A DNA stretch of 6,849 nucleotides. It comes from an uncultured Bacteroidales bacterium. GTDB taxonomy: Bacteria; Bacteroidota; Bacteroidia; Bacteroidales; Muribaculaceae. A model generated the notes under the pieces. That model made no database searches, was not told the origin of the DNA, and worked only from the letters and a program-made list of their open reading frames with translations. Location: NCBI GenBank assembly GCA_945828175.1, contig CALZQD010000092.1, positions 1 to 6,849 on the forward strand, in the 5' to 3' direction. Positions 1 through 6,701 of the stretch are shown in pieces (position 1 is the first letter of the stretch; every line of letters begins with the position of its first letter). Both the position numbers and the translations under genes were made by a program.

Positions 1-235
1 TTCGTTGTTGTATCTTGTTTCTTTTCTTTTTCAAAAATCAAAAGCAAGACATCTATTGTTGTTTTGCTTAAAGCAGGAACTGAAGAATCGTTTGCATCCT
101 CCGCTCTCCGGACATATCGCTGTTTGTGCTTGGTTTAAGAAATTGACTCGAGATCAATGCTCTCTTGTACTACTCTTAATGTCTATTGTAATCGTTTCAA
201 TGTGCTCTGTTCGTCCGGCCGCTTGACCGAAACTG
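1..235 (-). other. Probable rRNA operon leader (pre-16S), running off the left edge
   Basis: This is an untranslated stretch on the minus strand, downstream of two tandem housekeeping promoters. Read on the minus strand it ends in GATACAACAACGAA at base 1. From memory, Bacteroidota 16S rRNA genes begin with a similar ACAACGAA followed by GAGTTTGATC, so the mature 16S probably starts within the last ten or so bases shown or just outside. The leader holds small inverted repeats: 42-51 with 60-69 (10 positions, one imperfect) and 143-146 with 154-157 around CTCGAG. The first could belong to a processing structure, but its partner downstream of 16S would be outside the window. No protein gene is convincing on either strand: the open frames lack a plausible start context and any recognisable domain. 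The rRNA assignment is an inference from the promoters, the edge sequence and the contig breaking here. Confidence 0.7.
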
Positions 236-239
236 ACTG

Positions 240-271
240 CAAAGTTATAACCGATTTTTGAATCTGCCAAA
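240..271 (-). promoter_or_regulatory. Proximal rRNA-type promoter (P2), Bacteroidota -33/-7
   Basis: On the minus strand there is a -33 TTTG (268-271), a 20-nt spacer, and a perfect -7 element TAACTTTG (240-247), matching the Bacteroidota sigma-ABfr consensus TTTG / TAnnTTTG. Transcription should start near 233-236 and run left, off the window. The DNA just upstream of the -33 box is an A-tract on the minus strand (272-277), as expected for a strong stable-RNA promoter. The octamer, the following GCA and the spacer length are the same as in the distal promoter 138 bp upstream. Confidence 0.82.
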
Positions 272-278
272 TTTTTTC

Positions 279-340
279 GGTGATTTTTTTCGGCTGCCTC
301 AGCAACGCTGCCGGACCTTGTCGTGCCTCCGGGAATCACC
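279..340 (-). other. Foldable GC-rich element between the two rRNA-type promoters
   Basis: A perfect 7-bp inverted repeat (279-285 GGTGATT with 334-340 AATCACC) encloses two directly abutting hairpins: 300-303 with 307-310 (CAGC/GCTG, loop AAC) and 311-315 with 328-332 (CCGGA/TCCGG, 12-nt loop). Together they would form a three-way junction in RNA made from the distal promoter. A further near-palindrome centred on CTGCAG lies at 350-363. The block is clearly more GC-rich than the A/T-rich promoters on either side. I recognise no RNA family. It could be a leader structure acting on transcripts from the distal promoter, or a DNA-level site. Confidence 0.45.
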
Positions 341-377
341 TCTGCCGCTGCAGTGGCTTAGCTCCCAAAAGCGAGTG

Positions 378-409
378 CAAAGTTAGCGCTTTTCTCTATT
401 CCCACCAAA
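378..409 (-). promoter_or_regulatory. Distal rRNA-type promoter (P1), Bacteroidota -33/-7
   Basis: On the minus strand there is a -33 TTTG (406-409), a 20-nt spacer and a perfect -7 TAACTTTG (378-385), followed by CAC. Transcription should start near 371-374 and run left through the GC-rich element and the second promoter. A/T-rich sequence (410-460) lies immediately upstream and may act as an UP-like element. Two closely spaced promoters of this strength upstream of an untranslated leader are typical of rRNA operons. Confidence 0.82.
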
Positions 410-574
410 TTTTTCCGACTGTTTTTATGTTTTACAACATACTTTTTTTGACGAAAATTTTTAGGCCATCCTTAAACGGCTGGCACAGCGCGAGTTCTGG
501 CACAACGAAATTATGGCCGAAAGTTGGGCGAAAATGGCCTTTTTGATGGTTGAGTGCTGATGAGGCGATTTTTC

Positions 575-607
575 TATGGGAGGGTATAACATTTTTTCGT
601 AATTTCG
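575..607 (+). promoter_or_regulatory. Weak candidate promoter for the DUF1460 gene
   Basis: The plus strand has TAATTTCG at 600-607, one mismatch from the -7 consensus TAnnTTTG. The corresponding upstream position carries only TATG (575-578), 21 nt away, instead of TTTG. The predicted start of transcription would give a 5' leader of about 20 nt before the ATG at 634. Position fits well but sequence fit is mediocre. The rest of 410-633 shows no better plus-strand match, no gene, and only short TGGCAC and GGCC repeats. Confidence 0.28.
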
Positions 608-633
608 TAACAGTTTTTAAACACCGACCAGTC

Positions 634-1500
634 ATGAAAAAATTCGTTGCCTCTATATTTCTATTGTGTATAATGAGCCTCGCAGGCCACGCATCTTCGC
701 TCAGAGATGTGAGATTTCACGATATCACCAACGACACGACCCGGATAAACGAGATTCTCGACAAGGCGTCGTCATTAAAATATGGCAACGCGAGCCAGCT
801 CTGCGGCATGATAGCACGCGAGTTTATCGGCAAGCCCTATGTGGCGCACACGCTCGAGGACAGCGTGGAGATGATAACGGTCAACATCGACGAGCTCGAC
901 TGCACGACGTTCGTCGAGACGGTGCTGGCGCTGGCCTACACGGTGAACGAACGGCGCACGTCGTGGCACGATTTCGTCTTCAACCTCGAGCGCCTTCGCT
1001 ACCGCGGTGGCCAGCTCAACGGCTACGGCTCGCGACTGCATTATATCTGCAACTGGATGGCAGACAACACCTACCGCGGCAATCTCGACGACGCGACGCG
1101 AAATATGCCGAAGGTGTTCTATGTGACGCGCTCGATTGATTTCATGAGCGCTAACCGTGACAAATATCCGGCGCTGAAAGACTCGGTGGAGTTTGAGCGC
1201 ATCAAGAACACGGAGATCGGCTACCGCAACCACCGTTTCCCTTATGTCAGAACAAACGACCTCGGCAACAAGGCGGTGAAGGCTGCGCTGCGCGACGGCG
1301 ATGCCATCGCCTTTGTCAGCAATCTGAAGAATCTCGACGTGACTCACATGGGCTTTATCGTCATAGTAGACGGCGAGCCGCATGTGCTCCACGCATCGAG
1401 CAGCCACGGCAAGGTGGAGATTTCGGAGCTGCCGCTGCAGGAGTTCATGAAGAAAAACCGCCAGTTTATCGGCATCCGCATCATACGGCTCAAGGAGTAA
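634..1500 (+). CDS. Secreted DUF1460-family (NlpC/P60-like) cysteine hydrolase
   Basis: The protein is 288 aa. Residues 1-20 form a Sec signal peptide: MKK, a hydrophobic core, and likely cleavage after GHA. There is no lipobox, so a periplasmic or exported soluble protein is expected. The mature part matches the DUF1460 / N-acetylmuramoyl-L-alanine amidase-like family, a papain-like fold related to NlpC/P60. Visible motifs are DELDCTTFVETVLAL around residues 84-98 with the likely nucleophile Cys90, YRGG at 123-126, SRLHY at 133-137, VTHMGF with the likely catalytic His238, and LHASSSHGKV beginning at 252. Members are thought to cleave peptidoglycan-type amide bonds; the exact substrate cannot be read from sequence. 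I chose the ATG at 634 over an in-frame TTG at 550 because the longer form would bury the signal peptide behind 28 residues. There is no Shine-Dalgarno, as is usual in Bacteroidota. The gene is divergent from the rRNA-type promoters and convergent with eno, so it is probably transcribed alone. Confidence 0.88.
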   Translation: MKKFVASIFLLCIMSLAGHASSLRDVRFHDITNDTTRINEILDKASSLKYGNASQLCGMIAREFIGKPYVAHTLEDSVEMITVNIDELDCTTFVETVLALAYTVNERRTSWHDFVFNLERLRYRGGQLNGYGSRLHYICNWMADNTYRGNLDDATRNMPKVFYVTRSIDFMSANRDKYPALKDSVEFERIKNTEIGYRNHRFPYVRTNDLGNKAVKAALRDGDAIAFVSNLKNLDVTHMGFIVIVDGEPHVLHASSSHGKVEISELPLQEFMKKNRQFIGIRIIRLKE

Positions 1501-1578
1501 TGCATCATGGCTGAGGCGCCGGCTTCAGTCGGACATCGCCGAGGCTCCGCATTACCCTACCCTTCGTTATAGGCATAA

Positions 1579-1610
1579 AAAAATCCCCGACCGAGCGGCC
1601 GGGGATTTTT
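1579..1610. terminator. Bidirectional intrinsic terminator between the DUF1460 gene and eno
   Basis: A perfect 11-bp stem (AAAAATCCCCG at 1579-1589, CGGGGATTTTT at 1600-1610) encloses a 10-nt loop in which CC/GG can pair further around GAGC. The stem is GC-rich at the top and A/T-rich at the base, giving a run of seven U on the minus strand and five U on the plus strand. It lies 20 bp beyond the eno stop and 78 bp beyond the DUF1460 stop, so it can end both convergent transcripts and is stronger for eno. Confidence 0.9.
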
Positions 1611-1629
1611 CCATAATATCGCAAATTGA

Positions 1630-2943
<1,314 letters not shown>

Positions 2944-2955
2944 TTAATCGATTTA

Positions 2956-2972
2956 AATATTGAATCAATATT
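2956..2972 (-). repeat. AT-rich palindrome in the eno 5' leader
   Basis: The arms AATATTGA (2956-2963) and TCAATATT (2965-2972) are perfectly complementary around a single central base. The site is 16-32 bp upstream of the eno start codon and inside the predicted 5' untranslated leader. It could be a short mRNA hairpin (7 bp, 3-nt loop) or an operator-like DNA site. A second, less perfect palindrome centred on TCGA lies next to it (about 2942-2957). Such symmetry is not rare in A/T-rich DNA, so its function is uncertain. Confidence 0.4.
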
Positions 2973-3005
2973 TTGTGTTAAAGGATTTCGGTGTTTTATG
3001 CAGCG

Positions 3006-3036
3006 CAAATTTACAAATAATTTGCATCACGACAAA
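3006..3036 (-). promoter_or_regulatory. Promoter of eno, Bacteroidota -33/-7 consensus
   Basis: On the minus strand there is a -33 TTTG (3033-3036), a 19-nt spacer and a perfect -7 element TAAATTTG (3006-3013). The start of transcription should fall near 2999-3002, giving an eno leader of about 60 nt. The promoter sits between the hairpin ending the ribosomal operon and eno, as expected for an independent transcription unit. Confidence 0.82.
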
Positions 3037-3048
3037 ACATTAATGTTT
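3035..3048. promoter_or_regulatory. Perfect 14-bp palindrome overlapping the eno -33 box
   Basis: AAACATTAATGTTT is an exact self-complementary sequence. Its left end shares two bases with the -33 TTTG of the eno promoter and the rest lies immediately upstream. That is where a homodimeric regulator touching RNA polymerase could bind. No known Bacteroidota operator is recognised, and A/T-rich palindromes can arise by chance. Confidence 0.4.
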
Positions 3049-3120
3049 AATATTAGTGGATTTAAGTTAAGAGTCGTCAGCGCGACGCCGGCTGAGGGCG
3101 GCACGGAGGGTCAGGGACGG

Positions 3121-3161
3121 AAAATCTGACGTCCCGGCAGAAGTGTTTCTGTCGGGACGCC
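3121..3161 (-). terminator. Probable terminator of the ribosomal (alpha) operon after rplQ
   Basis: Complementary arms at 3130-3141 and 3148-3159 (12 positions, eleven Watson-Crick) enclose a 6-nt loop. On the minus strand the single odd pair is A-C, and on the plus strand it is a G-U wobble. The minus-strand transcript then reads GUCAGAUUUU, so only four U follow (3121-3124). A smaller hairpin (TCAGC 3077-3081 with GCTGA 3091-3095) comes 26 nt later. The site is about 30 bp past the rplQ stop and before the eno promoter. It fits termination, though it is weaker than the one after eno and may let some transcripts through. Confidence 0.55.
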
Positions 3162-3188
3162 TGATATTGTTGTTGACGCGGCACGCGC

Positions 3189-3680
3189 TTATTCAGCAGC
3201 GTTCTCTGTAGCTGTGGCTTCTGATTTCTCAGCGGCCTCGGCTGCGGCGGGAGCTGCGGCTTTCTTGCGAGAGCGGCGTGTTGTCTTGGCTTTAGCTTCT
3301 TTCTTGTCCTTGAGCATGTTTTCGTTGAAGTCGACAAGCTCGATGAAGCAAGTCTTGGCGTTGTCGCCCAGACGGTTGCCGGTCTTGAGGATTCGTGTGT
3401 AACCACCGGGACGTTCGGCGATCTTCTCGGCTACGACACCGAAGAGCTCTTTGATGGCCTCTTTGTTCTGGAGGTAGCTGAAGACAAGACGGCGGTTTAC
3501 CATGTTGTCGTTTTTAGCTCTGTTGATCAGGGGCTCGGCATAGACACGGAGCGCTTTTGCTTTTGCCAGAGTGGTAAAGATGCGCTTGTGCATGATGAGC
3601 GAGATCGTCATGTTAGCGAGCAGAGCATCGCGGTGAGCTTTGGTGCGGCTAAGGTGATTGAATTTTTTATTGTGTCTCAT
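3189..3680 (-). CDS. rplQ: 50S ribosomal protein L17
   Basis: L17 is a large-subunit protein near the peptide exit tunnel. The N-terminus [24 protein letters not shown] is the family signature, and the core ends with [27 protein letters not shown] near residues 93-119. The protein is 163 aa against about 127 in E. coli. The extra length is a C-terminal tail from about residue 126, rich in Lys and Arg and then Ala and Glu, which looks disordered. Such tails occur on L17 of many Bacteroidota, so I read it as native and not as a frameshift. The gene is last in the operon, starting 6 bp after the rpoA stop, and is followed by a terminator-like hairpin. Confidence 0.97.
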   Translation of the reverse strand: MRHNKKFNHLSRTKAHRDALLANMTISLIMHKRIFTTLAKAKALRVYAEPLINRAKNDNMVNRRLVFSYLQNKEAIKELFGVVAEKIAERPGGYTRILKTGNRLGDNAKTCFIELVDFNENMLKDKKEAKAKTTRRSRKKAAAPAAAEAAEKSEATATENAAE

Positions 3681-3686
3681 CGTTTA

Positions 3687-4679
3687 TTACTCTTTATCTA
3701 ATTTGTATTTTGAAATATCCATTCCGAACGAGAGGTTGAGGCTCGTGAGGAGCTCTTCGAGCTCGGTGAGCGACTTTTTACCGAAGTTGCGGAACTTGAG
3801 AAGGTCGGTCTTGTTGAAGACAACAAGCTCGGCGAGAGTTTCGACCTCGGCGCTCTTAAGGCAGTTAAGGGCGCGCACTGACAGATCCATATCGACAAGT
3901 TTCGACTTGAGGAGCTGGCGCATCTTGAGCACTTCTTCATCAAACTCTTCGTTTGAGTCAGTCTCTGTTGCTTCGAGAGTGATTTTTTCGTCAGAGAAGA
4001 GCATGAAGTGGTAAATCAGGATTTTAGCAGCTTCCTTGAGTGCGTCCTTGGGGAGGATTGATCCGTTGGTCGTAATCTCGATGATCAGTTTGTCGTAGTC
4101 GGTTTTCTGGTCGACACGGAAGTTTTCGACTGAATACTTGACGTTTTTGATGGGCGTGTAAGTCGAGTCGATAGCGATGACGTTGACATCGTCGTTGGGT
4201 GTCTGGTTTTCCTCAGCGGGAACCCAGCTGCGGCCTTTGTTGACGGTCAGCGTGATCGTGAAACTTGCGTCCTGATCCAAATGACAGATGACCTGATCGG
4301 GGTTCATGACCTCGAAGGCTGTGAGAGCCTGGCCTATGTCACCGGCTTTGAAGACCTCCTTGCCTGACACAGTGATGGTGGTTTTCTCGAAGTCTGTATC
4401 CTCGACAGTCTGTTTGAGATCGACTTTCTTGAGGTTAAGGATGATGTTTGTCACATCTTCTTTAACACCGGGGATGACATCAAATTCATGCTTGACGCCG
4501 TCGATTTTGATCGACGAGATGGCGTAGCCCTCGAGAGACGAGAGCAGCACGCGGCGCAGGGCGTTGCCTACAGTGATGCCATAGCCGGGTTCCAAAGGCT
4601 TAAACTCAAACTTACCGTAGAAGTTGTCAGCTTCTAACATCAGGACTTTGTCAGGTTTCTGGAATGCTAAAATAGCCAT
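3687..4679 (-). CDS. rpoA: DNA-directed RNA polymerase subunit alpha
   Basis: The alpha subunit dimerises to nucleate assembly of core RNA polymerase and contacts promoter DNA and activators through its C-terminal domain. It is complete at 330 aa. The N-terminal domain (about 1-230) carries the dimerisation and assembly motif [20 protein letters not shown] (29-48). A linker rich in Glu, Asp and Thr follows at about 231-256. The C-terminal helix-hairpin-helix domain (about 259-320) has [19 protein letters not shown], where Arg269 matches the DNA-contacting Arg265 of E. coli, and [19 protein letters not shown] (293-311). An intact C-terminal domain suggests UP-like elements can be used here, which fits the A/T-rich DNA upstream of the rRNA-type promoters. 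The gene lies between rpsD (24-bp gap) and rplQ (6-bp gap), the standard alpha-operon order. Confidence 0.98.
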   Translation of the reverse strand: MAILAFQKPDKVLMLEADNFYGKFEFKPLEPGYGITVGNALRRVLLSSLEGYAISSIKIDGVKHEFDVIPGVKEDVTNIILNLKKVDLKQTVEDTDFEKTTITVSGKEVFKAGDIGQALTAFEVMNPDQVICHLDQDASFTITLTVNKGRSWVPAEENQTPNDDVNVIAIDSTYTPIKNVKYSVENFRVDQKTDYDKLIIEITTNGSILPKDALKEAAKILIYHFMLFSDEKITLEATETDSNEEFDEEVLKMRQLLKSKLVDMDLSVRALNCLKSAEVETLAELVVFNKTDLLKFRNFGKKSLTELEELLTSLNLSFGMDISKYKLDKE

Positions 4680-4703
4680 GGATCTTTTTTGTGTTTTAAT
4701 TTA

Positions 4704-5309
4704 TTACTTAGAATACAACTCGACGATTAACTGCTCTCTGATGTTCTCAGGGATGTCCTCGCGTGCGGGAACATGAAGCAGCTTACCGGCCTTGAGAGTC
4801 TCATCCCATTCAATCCAGGGATATTTGCTGTGATTGAAGCCGGCGAGAGCGTCAGCTATGACTTCGAGAGATTTCGATTTCTCGCGGACGGCAACGACGT
4901 CGCCGGGTTTTACTTGGTAAGAGGGGATGTTGACGACCTCACCGTTGACGGTGATGTGGCGGTGAAGGACGAGCTGGCGTGCGGCGGCACGAGTCGGAGC
5001 GATGCCGAGACGATAGACGATGTTGTCGAGACGCGATTCGAGAAGCTGGAGGAGGATCTCACCGGTGATACCTTTGAGGCTCGAAGCTTTCTTGAAGAGG
5101 TTGCGGAACTGTTTTTCGAGAACGCCATAGGTGTATTTGGCCTTCTGTTTTTCACGCAGCTGGACACCATACTCAGATGTTTTGCGGCGTTTGTTGGCGC
5201 CATGCTGACCCGGGGGGAAGTTGCGGCGCTGCAACACTTTGTCGGCGCCGAAGATGGGTTCGCCAAATTTTCGTGCAATTTTGGTCTTTGGACCTGTGTA
5301 TCTTGCCAT
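4704..5309 (-). CDS. rpsD: 30S ribosomal protein S4
   Basis: S4 is a primary 16S rRNA binder that starts assembly of the 30S 5' domain, and in other bacteria it represses translation of its own mRNA. It is 201 aa, near the usual 200-206. The N-terminal domain starts [20 protein letters not shown] and contains [10 protein letters not shown] (28-37). The S4 RNA-binding domain spans about 92-155, with [40 protein letters not shown]. There is no cysteine in the protein, so this is the zinc-free form. The gene is preceded by an unusually long gap (216 bp) from rpsK that can fold into an elaborate structure, and followed by rpoA after 24 bp. Confidence 0.98.
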   Translation of the reverse strand: MARYTGPKTKIARKFGEPIFGADKVLQRRNFPPGQHGANKRRKTSEYGVQLREKQKAKYTYGVLEKQFRNLFKKASSLKGITGEILLQLLESRLDNIVYRLGIAPTRAAARQLVLHRHITVNGEVVNIPSYQVKPGDVVAVREKSKSLEVIADALAGFNHSKYPWIEWDETLKAGKLLHVPAREDIPENIREQLIVELYSK

Positions 5310-5330
5310 TGTGTTTAAATCAGTTTTGTT

Positions 5331-5472
5331 GGGATTGTATCATAGGGCTTTTAGTGCAGCCGCGACCATAGAGAGGTGATAAAAATTATGGTCTATTCAC
5401 GTTTGCTCTTATGATTCAGCCGAAGCTGAGAAAATCCCGGTAATAAGAAATTTGTTTATTTACTAAAAGCTC
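5331..5472 (-). promoter_or_regulatory. Candidate structured mRNA leader of rpsD (possible S4 autoregulatory element)
   Basis: This lies on the mRNA strand between the rpsK stop and the rpsD start. P1 is GCUUUUAGU (5470-5462) with ACUAAAAGC (5355-5347), 9 bp and perfect. P2a is UCUUAU (5448-5443) with AUAAGA (5412-5407), 6 bp. P2b is UCAGC (5429-5425) with GCUGA (5420-5416), 5 bp, closed by a cUUCGg tetraloop. P3 is GACCAUA (5393-5387) with UAUGGUC (5370-5364), 7 bp and a 16-nt loop. P1 encloses P2 and P3, giving a three-way junction. In addition GGGAUU (5438-5433), in the asymmetric loop between P2a and P2b, can pair with AAUCCC (5336-5331), ending 21 nt before the rpsD ATG, as a pseudoknot. 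S4 is known to bind mRNA leaders in E. coli (a pseudoknot) and Bacillus; that it binds here is inference. I cannot match it to a named family from memory. Confidence 0.6.
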
Positions 5473-5525
5473 GAAAGTAAGGGTTTACTGTCTCAAATGT
5501 CATTAGGGCTTCAGAGAGACTGATA

Positions 5526-5915
5526 TTAAACTCTTCTTCTCTTGGGAGGACGGCAACCGTTGTGGGGCAGCGGAGTAACGTCGATGATCTCGACGACTTC
5601 GATACCTGCCTGTGCGATTGTACGGATAGCTGACTCGCGGCCGTTGCCGGGACCCTTGACGTAAGCCTTGACTTTGCGGAGGCCGAGGTCGTAAGCGACC
5701 TTGGCGCAATCCTGCGAGGCCATCTGGGCTGCGTAGGGTGTATTCTTCTTAGATCCGCGGAAGCCCATCTTGCCGGCCGATGACCATGAGATGACCTGGC
5801 CTTCGCTGTTGGCTAAGCACACGATGATATTGTTGAAAGACGAGTGAACGTGAAATTGGCCTTCAGCGGTAACTTTGACGTTTCTCTTCTTTGCTGCGAC
5901 TGTCTTTTTTGCCAT
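5526..5915 (-). CDS. rpsK: 30S ribosomal protein S11
   Basis: S11 sits on the platform of the 30S subunit next to the mRNA exit path and contacts S18 and S21. It is complete at 129 aa, the same as E. coli. A basic N-terminus ([15 protein letters not shown]) leads into the core [12 protein letters not shown] (21-32), [20 protein letters not shown] (45-64) and [11 protein letters not shown] (88-98). The C-terminal signature is [17 protein letters not shown]. Asn119-Gly120 in that signature is the site that becomes isoaspartate in E. coli S11. The gene starts 9 bp after the rpsM stop, so the two are probably translated together. The long gap to rpsD follows. Confidence 0.98.
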   Translation of the reverse strand: MAKKTVAAKKRNVKVTAEGQFHVHSSFNNIIVCLANSEGQVISWSSAGKMGFRGSKKNTPYAAQMASQDCAKVAYDLGLRKVKAYVKGPGNGRESAIRTIAQAGIEVVEIIDVTPLPHNGCRPPKRRRV

Positions 5916-5924
5916 AGTTTCTTA

Positions 5925-6305
5925 TTATTTAGTAGCTTTCTTCTTGTTAGCAACGGTTTTCTTGCGACCTTTGCGGGTGCGGGCGTTGTTTTTAGTCGAC
6001 TGACCGCGGACGGGAAGGCCGTTGCGGTGACGGATGCCACGGTAGCAGCCGATGTCCATAAGGCGCTTGATGTTGAGTTGGATTTCGCTGCGGAGGTCAC
6101 CTTCGACTTTGTAGTCTGAGCCAATGACTTCACGCACTTTTGCTGCCTGGTCGTCGGTCCAGTCCTGTACTTTGATGCTTTCGTCGACACCGGCTTTGGC
6201 AAGAATGGTCTTTGCCGCGCTGCGTCCGATACCGAAGATATAGGTCAAGGCGATTTCACCTCTTTTGTTTTGGGGGAGGTCAACTCCCACGATTCTTACT
6301 GCCAT
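5925..6305 (-). CDS. rpsM: 30S ribosomal protein S13
   Basis: S13 lies in the head of the 30S subunit, forms bridges to the 50S subunit and its C-terminal tail touches P-site tRNA. It is 126 aa, slightly longer than E. coli (118). The N-terminus [27 protein letters not shown] carries the helix-two-turn-helix start, and the family signature spans 88-113 from [15 protein letters not shown] to ARTRKG. The tail is a Lys-rich segment ([15 protein letters not shown]), as expected for the tRNA-contacting end. It is flanked by rpmJ (39-bp gap) and rpsK (9-bp gap). In E. coli this gene carries the S4-regulated leader, but its 5' region here is only 39 bp and shows no comparable structure. Confidence 0.98.
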   Translation of the reverse strand: MAVRIVGVDLPQNKRGEIALTYIFGIGRSAAKTILAKAGVDESIKVQDWTDDQAAKVREVIGSDYKVEGDLRSEIQLNIKRLMDIGCYRGIRHRNGLPVRGQSTKNNARTRKGRKKTVANKKKATK

Positions 6306-6344
6306 ATTTGATATTGATTATTTTTTCTGCAAAAATAACAAAAA

Positions 6345-6461
6345 TTATCCTTGACGTTGTTTGTACTTGGGGTTTTTCTTATTGATAACATAAAGACGAC
6401 CCTTGCGACGGACGATTTTGCTGTCGGGGGTGCGTTTTTTAACTGAAGCTCTAACTTTCAT
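6345..6461 (-). CDS. rpmJ: 50S ribosomal protein L36, cysteine-free form
   Basis: L36 is the smallest 50S protein and binds 23S rRNA near the base of the L7/L12 stalk region. The frame encodes 38 aa starting [20 protein letters not shown] and ending NPKYKQRQG, which are the family ends. The typical zinc-binding form carries Cys residues where this one has Arg10, Asp13-Ser14 and Asn27. All zinc ligands of the Cys type are absent, so this is the zinc-independent (C-) version. The ATG at 6461 is set by the invariant MKVRASVK start. The gene fits tightly between infA (18-bp gap) and rpsM (39-bp gap). Confidence 0.97.
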   Translation of the reverse strand: MKVRASVKKRTPDSKIVRRKGRLYVINKKNPKYKQRQG

Positions 6462-6479
6462 ATCTTTTAGTGTTAATGG

Positions 6480-6698
6480 TTATTTGTATCTAAAGGCAAT
6501 ACGTCCCTTAGAAAGGTCGTAGGGCGACATTTCGACTCTCACCTTGTCGCCGGGGAGGATTTTGATGTAGTGCATACGCATCTTCCCTGAGATGTGGGCA
6601 GTGATTTCGTGGCCGTTCTCAAGCTCTACACGGAACATTGCGTTCGAGAGAGCCTCGACGATGGTGCCGTCTTGTTCGATTGCTGCTTGTTTTGCCAT
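6480..6698 (-). CDS. infA: Translation initiation factor IF-1
   Basis: IF-1 binds the A site of the 30S subunit and helps IF-2 and IF-3 select the initiator tRNA. It is complete at 72 aa, the standard length, and is a single S1-like OB-fold. Visible motifs are [23 protein letters not shown] (8-30), [20 protein letters not shown] (34-53) and [18 protein letters not shown] at the C-terminus. All are canonical. It starts only 3 bp after the map stop codon, so translation is probably coupled. Confidence 0.98.
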   Translation of the reverse strand: MAKQAAIEQDGTIVEALSNAMFRVELENGHEITAHISGKMRMHYIKILPGDKVRVEMSPYDLSKGRIAFRYK

Positions 6699-6701
6699 AT
6701 A

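Noticed and set aside
300..335. SRP RNA-like words (AGGTCCGG, GCAGC) on the minus strand between the two promoters
   Set aside because: The diagnostic SRP domain IV sequence GGAAGGAAGCAGCC and its symmetric loop are missing, so an SRP RNA gene is not supported.
480..535. Two TGGCAC words suggesting a sigma-54 promoter, and a GGCC...GGCC-TTTTT motif suggesting a terminator
   Set aside because: No TTGC box sits at the correct distance from either TGGCAC, and the GGCC stem is only 4 bp with a long loop.
5..546. Small open frames on both strands in the first 550 bases (73, 61, 88 and 67 aa)
   Set aside because: They overlap the two promoters and the untranslated leader, have no recognisable domain or conserved start context, and are explained by chance in non-coding DNA.
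550..633. Upstream in-frame TTG start for the DUF1460 gene
   Set aside because: It would add 28 residues in front of a clear signal peptide, which would then not be N-terminal.
775..1407. A 210-aa frame antisense to the DUF1460 gene and a 157-aa frame overlapping it on the plus strand
   Set aside because: The sense frame has a signal peptide and family motifs. The others mirror its GC-rich codon positions and resemble no protein family.
4773..5318. A 181-aa plus-strand frame antisense to rpsD, and 143-aa and 259-aa frames overlapping eno
   Set aside because: They are shadows of highly biased codon use in strongly expressed genes; rpsD and eno are unmistakable on the minus strand.
5473..5500. 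Possible internal promoter before rpsD (TTTG followed by TACTTTCG on the minus strand)
   Set aside because: The spacer is only 14 nt instead of 19-20 and the -7 box has a mismatch; the stretch is better explained as part of a structured leader.
6330..6337. TATTTTTG on the minus strand before rpsM, a match to the -7 consensus
   Set aside because: No TTTG lies at the required distance upstream, and such matches are common in T-rich gaps.
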